Below are positions 14,153 through 20,018 of a stretch of 20,018 nucleotides of DNA, one piece after another. This stretch comes from Bacillota bacterium. Its GTDB lineage: Bacteria > Bacillota > Desulfitobacteriia > Desulfitobacteriales > Desulfitobacteriaceae. Numbering within the stretch: the stretch's first letter is position 1; every line of letters starts with the position of its first letter. The position numbers and the translations under genes are program-made. The notes beneath the pieces are model-generated. The model was not told the origin of the DNA, ran no database searches, and saw only the letters and a program-made list of their open reading frames with translations. The DNA lies in contig JAEWCM010000153.1 of NCBI GenBank assembly GCA_023390635.1, positions 1 through 20,018 of the forward strand, written 5' to 3'.

Positions 14153-14193
14153 TTTCGGGGAGATTTTCAAGAAAATAAAAGCTAGGCTTGCAT

Positions 14194-14234
14194 AAGTTGA
14201 TTCTTTCGGACATAGCTATTCAACAGAATAACTT
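14194..14234 (+). promoter_or_regulatory. Hairpin before the unknown gene at 14252
   Basis: AAGTTGATTCT (14194-14204) pairs with AGAATAACTT (14225-14234) through ten of eleven positions with one bulge. The second arm ends four bases before the CGGAGG ribosome binding site. TTCGGA occurs in the loop and again at that site (14205-14210, 14236-14241). It may modulate translation or stop cooC read-through; there is no T-run. Confidence 0.35.
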
Positions 14235-14251
14235 GTTCGGAGGTATTGATC

Positions 14252-15193
14252 ATGCAAGCTTTTTTTAAATCTGATTCCCATATTGTTGAATGGATTGATC
14301 TGATTATAGAAAAAACCATTACTATCGGTATGCTGTCCGGCCAGGATTGTCAAGAGGATATGGGGAAGGTAAAGTCATTGCTGCAAAAAGTGCTTTCTTC
14401 TCTCGCCGAAGAAGCTGATTTAGATCAGCCAATGTTAAAAGAAATTATTAAACAGCTGTTGGAACAGCGCCTGCCTGATCAACTGTTGGTAGAGCATATT
14501 CCCGGCTTTCATGAGAGTATTACCGCTTTGTTGGATGAAGCTATGGTTGATTTCAAAAACGCACATCAGGCTGAGCCGGAAACAGAACAAAAGAATTTGA
14601 TTGAAGAAGAACCTCTTCCTGAAGCTATTCCCAGCATGGCTACCCAGCCTGCATATGATCTTCCTTCCGGTTCGTCGGAAAGCGATGGAAGCTTAGAAAT
14701 TCGTCCTTCCCTACTTCTGATTAAAGAGGAGGAAGATGAAGAAATTTTAAAGCCATTAATAGAAGAAAGAATACCAGAAATAGATTCTACACAAGAAATG
14801 GAAAAGGATGACGAAGAGAGCGTTAATAACAGCAGTAAAGATCCAATGGAGAACCGAATGGAAGAAAAGCGGAAAGAGCGTCCCCAAGTTCGCTTCAAAT
14901 GGACAGCTCAACCTCCAGAGGGCCTAAGCTATGTTTTGAAAAATTTATATCCTGACTCACAAATCTATTGGAATATTACGCTGGCCGGTTATTCTGTATT
15001 AGCTCAGGTTGATAAGTTGCTGGTAGTCACGATTCAAGAGGAGGAGAGGGCTGCTTTGTTGAAGAAGCTAGAAAATCAAGGGTGGTATATTGCTTTTTGC
15101 ACACAGGATGATCTGCTGTTTCCTCGCCGCTTAGAAAGAATTATCCGTCAGGCCGGCAGGGTATCCACAAAAACTAAGGGGAGTATGTTATAA
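14252..15193 (+). CDS. Protein of unknown function; acidic linker and a possible dead PD-(D/E)XK-like C-domain
   Basis: A 313-residue protein I do not recognise. The N-terminal part (about 1-105) looks helical, with a run ending LLEQRLPDQLLVEHIPGFHE. A highly acidic, low-complexity linker follows (about 106-210, with an EEEDEE tract). The C-terminal part (about 210-305) is ordered, from RFKWTAQPPEGLSYVLKNLY through IYWNITLAGYSVLAQVDKLLVV to KKLENQGWYIAFCTQDDLLF and PRRLERIIRQ. The order VD strand, a second strand, 'LL..L...GW' helix-strand, then 'DLL.P..LE..I' resembles DUF559/Vsr-like nuclease folds, but the E-x-K catalytic strand reads VVTIQ, so it would be inactive. This is speculation. 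CGGAGG (14238-14243) is 8 bases before the ATG at 14252; a TTG at 14246 is too near it. It lies between cooC and a kinase gene that has its own upstream terminator. Confidence 0.7.
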   Translation: MQAFFKSDSHIVEWIDLIIEKTITIGMLSGQDCQEDMGKVKSLLQKVLSSLAEEADLDQPMLKEIIKQLLEQRLPDQLLVEHIPGFHESITALLDEAMVDFKNAHQAEPETEQKNLIEEEPLPEAIPSMATQPAYDLPSGSSESDGSLEIRPSLLLIKEEEDEEILKPLIEERIPEIDSTQEMEKDDEESVNNSSKDPMENRMEEKRKERPQVRFKWTAQPPEGLSYVLKNLYPDSQIYWNITLAGYSVLAQVDKLLVVTIQEEERAALLKKLENQGWYIAFCTQDDLLFPRRLERIIRQAGRVSTKTKGSML

Positions 15194-15213
15194 TTCAAAT
15201 ATTGGACTTTACC

Positions 15214-15244
15214 ATAAAACCCGGTTTTACCGGGTTTTATATTT
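15214..15244 (+). terminator. Terminator before the sensor kinase gene
   Basis: A perfect 11-bp stem (ATAAAACCCGG, 15214-15224; CCGGGTTTTAT, 15230-15240) with the loop TTTTA, then ATTTT. It separates the cooC/unknown transcript from the kinase-regulator pair. Confidence 0.88.
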
Positions 15245-15366
15245 TAGAAATTTATTTGTATTTTCTAAAAATATAAAAGTTCTAGTAGGAAAAGAATTAA
15301 ACTTTGTCGAATTATACCCGATAAAAAATATATAAGTTAAAGTTCCCATTGAAAAGAGGTACTTTT

Positions 15367-16488
15367 GTGAATGATGGCTTAGAAGAAATTATTCAAAAGA
15401 CGCTTACGGCCATTGAAGCCGGCAGAGAAGAAATTTTTCATATTGCTGAAACCTCACGCAATGAGACGCAACGACTGACTCAGGAACTGGATCAGCTTCG
15501 TGTTGACTTATCAAAAACGATTGTGGAAGTTGACAGACAGCAGAAAATTGAAAAACGTTTGCGCCAGCATTTGATGGAAGTAAGCCGTGATTATCGCTGC
15601 TATTCGGAAAAACAAATGATGCAGACATATTCTGAAGCAAAAGATGCCCAGGTCCAGTTGCAATTACTCCAATCCATGGAACACCAACAGAGAACGCGCA
15701 GGAATGATATAGAGCGTTCATTGAATCAAATGCTTTCCACGGTTGAGAAAGCTGAGAATCTAATGAATAAGGTCAATATGGCCATCACTCTACTGGAAGA
15801 GAGCCTATCAGAAAATTCTTACAGCCAAGACTTGGAGCAACGGCACGAGATTGGTTTGAAAATTATTAAAGCACAGGAAGAAGAGCGAAGAAGGGTAGCA
15901 CGGGAAATTCATGATGGCCCTGCTCAAACATTGGCTAATGTTATATTGCGGTTGGAGATCACTGAGAAGCTTCTGAGTTTTGATACACAAAAAGCGGGAT
16001 CGGAATTAAAAGATTTAAAACAGATGGTAAGGCTCAATTTGCAGGATATAAGGCGAATTATCTTTGATCTGCGTCCCATGGCCTTGGATGAAGAAGGTAT
16101 GGTATCGGCGATTCACCGTTATCTGGATACTTTTGAAAAGACCTATGGCATCAAATGTTATTTAAATGTCAAAGGGGAAGAAAGACAACTTAAATCGGCC
16201 TTAGGGGTGACCCTATTCCGCTTAATTCAAGAGGGAATTACCAATGTGGCTAAGCATGCCAATTCTGAGCGGGCCTTAGTAATGCTGGAGTTCTCTGACG
16301 AGCAGATTTTGGCTTCCGTAACAGATTTCGGTCAGGGTTTTGATGTTAAGGCTGCGTTAGAGTCACCGGGAGAGCATTTCGGTTTGATCGGGATTAAGGA
16401 AAGAGTTGAATTGGTTTCCGGCCAATTTGAAATAAACTCGGAACCTGGTAAGGGTACAACGATTAAATTTAACATTCCATGTATATAA
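15367..16488 (+). CDS. DegS-like soluble sensor histidine kinase
   Basis: A 373-residue cytoplasmic kinase with no membrane segment or signal peptide. The first 170 residues are a heptad-rich coiled coil (including ELDQLRVDLSKTIVEVDRQQ), as in Bacillus DegS. The dimerisation domain has QEEERRRVAREIHDGPAQ, with the phosphoacceptor histidine near residue 182. The HATPase domain shows EGITNVAKHAN, then VTDFGQGFD and HFGLIGIKERVELVSGQFEI, ending GKGTTIKFNIP. This is the HisKA_3 kinase class that partners NarL-type regulators. The open frame begins with a TTG at 15349, but AGAGGT (15355-15360) lies six bases before a GTG at 15367, which I chose. The regulator gene starts 17 bases after the stop. 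The signal sensed is not apparent. Confidence 0.93.
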   Translation: MNDGLEEIIQKTLTAIEAGREEIFHIAETSRNETQRLTQELDQLRVDLSKTIVEVDRQQKIEKRLRQHLMEVSRDYRCYSEKQMMQTYSEAKDAQVQLQLLQSMEHQQRTRRNDIERSLNQMLSTVEKAENLMNKVNMAITLLEESLSENSYSQDLEQRHEIGLKIIKAQEEERRRVAREIHDGPAQTLANVILRLEITEKLLSFDTQKAGSELKDLKQMVRLNLQDIRRIIFDLRPMALDEEGMVSAIHRYLDTFEKTYGIKCYLNVKGEERQLKSALGVTLFRLIQEGITNVAKHANSERALVMLEFSDEQILASVTDFGQGFDVKAALESPGEHFGLIGIKERVELVSGQFEINSEPGKGTTIKFNIPCI

Positions 16489-16505
16489 GAGAGGGGATCG
16501 AAGCA

Positions 16506-17144
16506 ATGATTCGTGTCGTATTGGCAGATGATCATCCTTTGCTCCGTGAAGGATTGAGGCGCATACTCGAATTTGAAGAAGGCATTGAGGTGATAGCCGA
16601 AGTCGGTGATGGTCAGGGAGCGATTAATATTGCCCGCACCATGGAATTTGATGTTTTATTAATGGATTTAAACATGCCTGTGGTTAACGGCTTGGAAGCA
16701 TGTCGGGTAATTCGGCGGGAGCAAAGTAATATTGGTATATTGGTGCTTACCGTTGACGATTCTGATGAGCGGATCTTTCGTGTATTGGAATTAGGGGTCG
16801 CCGGTTATCTATTAAAAGACGTTAATCCCAAAACCTTAGTCGATTCCATTCGCAAGGTGCACGCTGGTGAACCGATTTTATCGCCAGCAATTACAGGAAA
16901 ATTGCTGGGACAGCTTACTAATCCCAATCCGGCTAAGGCAGAATATGGACTGAGCGAAAGAGAACTGGAAATTCTCACATATGTTGTTCGGGGGTCTTCT
17001 AACCGCAACATTGGCAAGGGCCTTTATATCAGTGAAAAGACAGTTAAGAACCATCTCTCTAATATTTTCCGCAAGCTGGATGTGGAAGACCGTACACAAG
17101 CTGCCTTAAAAGCGGTAAAATTAAATTTAGTGAATCTTGATTGA
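16506..17144 (+). CDS. NarL/DegU-type response regulator
   Basis: A 212-residue DNA-binding regulator, the output half of the two-component system. The receiver domain has the acidic pair D8/D9 in LADDHPLLREGL, phosphoacceptor D54 in LLMDLNMPVVNG, the T82 switch residue and K104 in LLKDVNP. A linker leads to a LuxR-type helix-turn-helix at the C-terminus, from LSERELEILTYVVRGSSNR through SEKTVKNHLSNIFRKL to DRTQAAL. Phosphorylated regulators of this type bind promoters as dimers. The frame is open back to 16479, inside the kinase gene, but the family starts at MIRVVLADD, and GAGGGG lies just before the ATG at 16506. The pair is probably translated together and ends at the terminator at 17160. 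Targets cannot be inferred. Confidence 0.95.
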   Translation: MIRVVLADDHPLLREGLRRILEFEEGIEVIAEVGDGQGAINIARTMEFDVLLMDLNMPVVNGLEACRVIRREQSNIGILVLTVDDSDERIFRVLELGVAGYLLKDVNPKTLVDSIRKVHAGEPILSPAITGKLLGQLTNPNPAKAEYGLSERELEILTYVVRGSSNRNIGKGLYISEKTVKNHLSNIFRKLDVEDRTQAALKAVKLNLVNLD

Positions 17145-17159
17145 TTTTTAAGACAGATT

Positions 17160-17190
17160 AGGCGGGATCCTGAAGATTCCCGCCTTTCTC
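17160..17190 (+). terminator. Terminator after the response regulator
   Basis: AGGCGGGA (17160-17167) pairs with TCCCGCCT (17178-17185), with two further inner pairs beyond a bulge, then TTTCTC. It closes the kinase-regulator operon just before the convergent HD gene. Confidence 0.85.
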
Positions 17191-17219
17191 GAGCTATTAA
17201 AACCTATCTTCTTTACACT

Positions 17220-17810
17220 TTAGATCCAGGCCATTTCTAAAGTCTGCCGTCTGATTCCTGATAAAAAGCGCAGCATTTCTTCACGTCGCTTCACCGCAAT
17301 TCTGCGCCCTGCTTTGGTAAAAGTTTTTCCTGGAAGAGCCTCGGCAAAGATCTTTGCTCTTTCTAAAGCATCTTCAGGGGTTAAGACAAGCTCATCCTGA
17401 CCTACCAGGCTAATAAGACGCATCAGCCCGATATTACCCAGATTATCTAATATGTTGGCGTCACGCAGGAACACAGCTTCATCGCTTTTTCCCGGCTCTG
17501 AATAATACATGTGCAGCTCAATGGCTTCCAATACCTGAGGAATTTTGGCTACAGGAAAATTACTTTTACCCAATAAATTGGTGGCAACACCCTTGGAACG
17601 GAGTACATGATCCACATTAGGTAAAGCATAGGCAGGATATTTTCCTGTATCATGAAGCAAGGCCGCAGTATAAAGAATTTCATCATCCAAATTGTAGTTC
17701 TCTGCCAATTCCTTGGCCATATGATAAACTCTCATACAATGTTTTATTCCGTGGGCAGGATGAGCTCCTGAATTTGCGATCAGTTTGTTTAGATTTAATT
17801 GATAATCCAT
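17220..17810 (-). CDS. HD-domain metal-dependent phosphohydrolase
   Basis: A 196-residue cytoplasmic protein of the HD superfamily. Metal ligands are visible in order: H24 in HGIKHCMRVYHMA, H53-D54 in ALLHDTGKYPAY, and further histidines and an aspartate at ELHMYYS and LRDANILDNLG. Enzymes with this layout hydrolyse phosphate esters, such as nucleotides; the substrate here cannot be told. A basic C-terminus (GRRIAVKRREEMLRFL) may bind nucleic acid or just close the fold. The ATG at 17810 follows AAGGAGG with the usual spacing. It is transcribed alone, convergent with the response regulator and divergent from dnaD. There is no GYP motif, so it is not a cyclic-di-GMP HD-GYP enzyme. Confidence 0.88.
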   Translation of the reverse strand: MDYQLNLNKLIANSGAHPAHGIKHCMRVYHMAKELAENYNLDDEILYTAALLHDTGKYPAYALPNVDHVLRSKGVATNLLGKSNFPVAKIPQVLEAIELHMYYSEPGKSDEAVFLRDANILDNLGNIGLMRLISLVGQDELVLTPEDALERAKIFAEALPGKTFTKAGRRIAVKRREEMLRFLSGIRRQTLEMAWI

Positions 17811-18019
17811 TGCTATACCTCCTTTTTAGAGAGATATACGGCATTCAGCCTTGAATAACCTTCCACATTATGGAAGAAATTAACGACCTAATCTCTTATT
17901 CTTAATGTTGATTTGGCGTATTAATCACTTTTTCCCTTTGATTAGAGCAAATCTTATCATATCTATGATTTATAATTTTGAACTAAAGATTTAATATCGA
18001 AACAACAGGAGTGGAAACA
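17811..18019. other. Divergent intergenic region between the HD gene and dnaD
   Basis: 209 AT-rich bases containing the starts of two divergent genes. A hairpin-like CTTCCA (17860-17865) / TGGAAG (17871-17876) palindrome with a 5-base centre is the only clear symmetric element and might be an operator. TATAAT occurs at 17971-17976 in the dnaD direction but without a recognisable -35 at the proper distance. I see no small gene here. Confidence 0.45.
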
Positions 18020-18784
18020 ATGAATAAAGTGAATGTGTATGGCAGCTTTACCCAATTTCTCCTGTTTTCCGGACAGGCTTCTATTCCGAAATATCTTTTG
18101 GACCGCTATGTTAACTTAGGACTTGATGACCGGGAAATGCTCATCCTTATTCATATCATTGCTATTGGGGAAGGAGGGGCCTATATTTCTCCGGACGCAC
18201 TTTCAAAAAAAATGAGCGCTTCCGCAAAAGAAATTGAAGAAGCATTAGTAAGGCTGGTAGAAAAGAAAATCATTACGATCGAGAAAAGCTGGAATGAAGA
18301 AAAGCGGGAGTGGATTAATCATTACAGTTTTCTCGGTTTGATGGAAGAATTGTCCGAACAGTGGGCGATTGAGCAGGTCAGGCTTTTGCAAGCGGAACAA
18401 AGCCGCAAGAGTGCTGGTCCGTCCGGAACCCCGGAACAGACTAATCCTCCTGCCCAGCCTTCTTCCAACATAATTAACATATTTGAACATGAGTTGGGGC
18501 GCCCTCTTACGGAAATGGAATGTGACTATATCAAAGGATGGCAGCATGGTGCTTCGGAAGAATTAATTATTGAAGCTCTGCGCCGGGGAGTCAGTGCAGG
18601 GATCAGAAATTTTCGCTATCTCGATTCAATTTTGAGGGAATGGGATAAAAAGGGACTGCGTACCAAAGAAGAGGTTTTGGCTGATGATCTCCATTTTCAG
18701 AATCGTCAGGAAGAAAAGACTAAGGCTAAAGGAGCAAAAGGGAAAAAAGCCACGCCTGGAAAATATGAGAATTTTTATTTATAA
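18020..18784 (+). CDS. dnaD: DnaD-domain primosomal protein
   Basis: A 254-residue replication-initiation protein. In Firmicutes, DnaD-type proteins remodel DNA at the origin and at PriA-restart sites and help load the replicative helicase. The N-terminal winged helix runs from about 10 to 105 (FLLFSGQASIPKYLLDRYV, MLILIHIIAI, then SASAKEIEEALVRLVEKKII). After a Pro/Ser-rich linker (about 130-150, SGTPEQTNPPAQPSS), a DnaD/DnaB2 domain follows (FEHELGRPLTEMECDYIKGW). It ends in the diagnostic YLDSILREWDKKGLRT motif. The basic tail KAKGAKGKKATPGK may bind DNA. The GTG that would lengthen the frame overlaps AGGAG (18007-18011), so the ATG at 18020, 8 bases after it, is preferred. The partner ATPase begins 38 bases downstream. 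Confidence 0.93.
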   Translation: MNKVNVYGSFTQFLLFSGQASIPKYLLDRYVNLGLDDREMLILIHIIAIGEGGAYISPDALSKKMSASAKEIEEALVRLVEKKIITIEKSWNEEKREWINHYSFLGLMEELSEQWAIEQVRLLQAEQSRKSAGPSGTPEQTNPPAQPSSNIINIFEHELGRPLTEMECDYIKGWQHGASEELIIEALRRGVSAGIRNFRYLDSILREWDKKGLRTKEEVLADDLHFQNRQEEKTKAKGAKGKKATPGKYENFYL

Positions 18785-18822
18785 TTAATCCGATCTAATG
18801 TTCAGTGAAAGGAGGAATAGGT

Positions 18823-19653
18823 ATGGATGATTTAAAGAAATTGCTCTCAGAAGACCTGGAGCAAATGACCTCCTCTAGCAAATTTACGAAAGATATGCTT
18901 CAACCGGATTTGAATTTCCAAAGGTCTGTTCAGTGTCCTGTTTGTCAGGATAGGGGGATTATTTTCGATGGGGATGTAGCCCGTCCTTGTCATTGCATGC
19001 AGCAAAAACGCTTGGAAAATCGTTTTCGTCATGCCCGTATGGCTAAAAATCTGCTCAATTGCCGGATTGAAAATTTTCACATAAATTACTATGAAAGTAA
19101 TGACGGGAGTAATATTCATAAGGAAAGGGCGACGAAGGCTCTCAATGCTGTCATTGATTTGATTAAGGCAGCGGAAGAAAATCGTAATTACGGATTAGGG
19201 TTACTTTTAACCGGAGCTGTCGGCTCGGGAAAAACTTTCTTAGCGGCGGCCATTGCCAATGCCTTGATTGAGAATAATAAAGAAGTGCTTTTTTTAGTGG
19301 TGCCTGATCTTCTGGATGAATTGCGTTCCACCTATAATCGGTCGGCAGATACCAGTGAATTAGATCTATTGGACACGGCGAGAGAGGTCGCGTTTTTGGT
19401 TTTGGATGATTTAGGCGCACATAATTATACGGAGTGGACACGCAACCGCATTTACTCTATTATCAATTACCGCTTGAATGAACACCTTCCCACCATTATC
19501 ACATCGAATCTCTCCCTTGAAGAAATGGAAGAATACTTGGGAGACCGGACAACTTCCCGGATATTGCAAATGTGCAGAGTCTTTCGCTTAAGCTGTGAGG
19601 AGGATATCCGTTCCCAGCTATATCAAGAAAGAGAAAATCGATTGCGAAGATGA
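18823..19653 (+). CDS. dnaC: DnaC/DnaI-like helicase loader ATPase
   Basis: A 276-residue AAA+ protein that would load the replicative helicase onto single-stranded DNA, working with the DnaD-type protein encoded just upstream. The N-terminal region holds a compact zinc-type cluster: C38 and C41 in QCPVCQDRG, and C56 and C58 in PCHCMQQK. The ATPase core shows Walker A GAVGSGKT (131-138), Walker B FLVLDDLGAHNY (about 195), sensor 1 TIITSNLSLEEME, and an arginine-finger region near GDRTTSRILQM. It could be named dnaI in Bacillus nomenclature; similar ATPases are also found as IstB in transposons, but no transposase is beside it. GAAAGGAGG (18807-18815) lies 7 bases before the ATG at 18823; the GTG at 18805 overlaps it. 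Confidence 0.92.
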   Translation: MDDLKKLLSEDLEQMTSSSKFTKDMLQPDLNFQRSVQCPVCQDRGIIFDGDVARPCHCMQQKRLENRFRHARMAKNLLNCRIENFHINYYESNDGSNIHKERATKALNAVIDLIKAAEENRNYGLGLLLTGAVGSGKTFLAAAIANALIENNKEVLFLVVPDLLDELRSTYNRSADTSELDLLDTAREVAFLVLDDLGAHNYTEWTRNRIYSIINYRLNEHLPTIITSNLSLEEMEEYLGDRTTSRILQMCRVFRLSCEEDIRSQLYQERENRLRR

Positions 19654-19675
19654 AAAATTAAAAATAAATTTTCTA

Positions 19676-19716
19676 AACTATGCATGTCCTGCCCCGGACA
19701 TGCATAGTTATTTTTA
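19676..19716 (+). terminator. Strong terminator after the DnaC-like gene
   Basis: A perfect 14-bp stem (AACTATGCATGTCC, 19676-19689; GGACATGCATAGTT, 19696-19709) with the loop TGCCCC, then ATTTTTA. It ends the primosome operon and isolates the next gene. Confidence 0.92.
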
Positions 19717-19741
19717 GGATGCAAATAGGGGAGGAAAGAAA

Positions 19742-20018
19742 ATGGCCAAAATTATTGCCGTCGACCGTAAATTGCTAATGAAAATTGTAGGCACTGCATT
19801 TTTAGCTTTGTTCGCTCTCTCAGTGATCGTTCTATGGAAGGACCCAGCAATCAACACCAATAAGGTGCTGAATCCGGAAGTCAAAATGGTTAACGTGACT
19901 CTTGAGCCGGCTTCTTTTACTCAGGACCTGACTTATGGAAGCCTTACCATCAAGGGTGCTCAGGTGATTCCGGCCAAGACCTTTGATCTGACAGCCACCA
20001 TCCAGAACACCACTGGAC
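19742..20018 (+). CDS. Membrane-anchored protein of unknown function, 3' end outside window
   Basis: The start of a gene cut by the window edge; 92 codons are visible and stay open. GGGGAGG lies a few bases before the ATG at 19742. The protein begins MAKIIAVDRKLLMK, then a single hydrophobic helix (about residues 15-31, IVGTAFLALFALSVIVL) with basic residues before it, so it is an uncleaved signal anchor with the rest outside. The exported part begins KDPAINTNKVLNPEVKMV. It continues with alternating strand-like stretches (VNVTLEPASFT, LTIKGAQVIPA, FDLTATIQN), suggesting a beta-rich extracellular domain. I do not recognise the family. Confidence 0.75.
   Translation, partial: MAKIIAVDRKLLMKIVGTAFLALFALSVIVLWKDPAINTNKVLNPEVKMVNVTLEPASFTQDLTYGSLTIKGAQVIPAKTFDLTATIQNTTG

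Noticed and set aside
18823..19653. IstB-type transposon helper instead of a helicase loader
   Set aside because: No transposase (IstA), no terminal inverted repeats and an upstream dnaD gene; the zinc cluster suits DnaI/DnaC.

Overview
The window reads as chromosomal DNA from an endospore-forming, anaerobic Clostridia-type Firmicute. A Peptococcaceae/Desulfitobacterium-like origin is my guess, not a demonstrated fact. The basis is strong AGGAGG ribosome binding sites, TTG and GTG starts, an FMN riboswitch ahead of a four-gene rib operon, a SigH-like sigma factor, CotF-like small proteins, a DegS/DegU-like pair, a DnaD plus DnaC/DnaI-like primosome pair, and a CooC-type CODH maturation ATPase. 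There is no intact insertion sequence, prophage or CRISPR array.

Layout. 1-2336: clpB, cut at its 5' end by the window edge, ending in a long hairpin. 2443-2826: a small DUF2007-like protein with one C-terminal membrane helix. 2933-3354: two short helical proteins (69 and 64-65 aa), the second CotF-like. They face, across a bidirectional terminator, a SigH-like sigma gene on the minus strand (3425-4063). This segment looks AT-richer than its neighbours. 4190-7753 (minus): riboflavin operon ribD-ribE-ribBA-ribH in transcription order, controlled by an FMN riboswitch with its own terminator (7771-7955) and a plausible promoter at 7973-8001.

8108-11060 looks accessory: a GNAT acetyltransferase, a decayed GAF/HD-GYP gene, and a pyruvate/indolepyruvate decarboxylase-family enzyme. 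The block sits next to the 3' end of a tRNA-Pro(CGG) gene (11270-11346, minus), a common position for acquired DNA. 11482-13304: degV and gluQ overlap or nearly overlap, and are probably one transcript. 13391-17144: cooC, an unrecognised protein whose C-terminal domain faintly recalls a catalytically dead PD-(D/E)XK fold, and a soluble DegS-like kinase with its NarL/DegU-type regulator. 17220-17810 (minus): an HD-domain phosphohydrolase. 18020-19653: dnaD and dnaC/dnaI-like helicase-loading genes, closed by a strong terminator. 19742 to the end: the start of a membrane-anchored protein of unknown function.

How genes work together. The rib genes carry out the riboflavin pathway from GTP and ribulose 5-phosphate and are feedback-controlled by FMN. 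DnaD and the DnaC-like ATPase would load the replicative helicase. The kinase and regulator form a cytoplasmic two-component system. Several gene starts were moved from the longest open frame to the start supported by a ribosome binding site. These are the sigma gene, ribH, ribE, the unknown protein at 14252, the kinase, the regulator, dnaD and the dnaC-like gene; each entry gives the reason.
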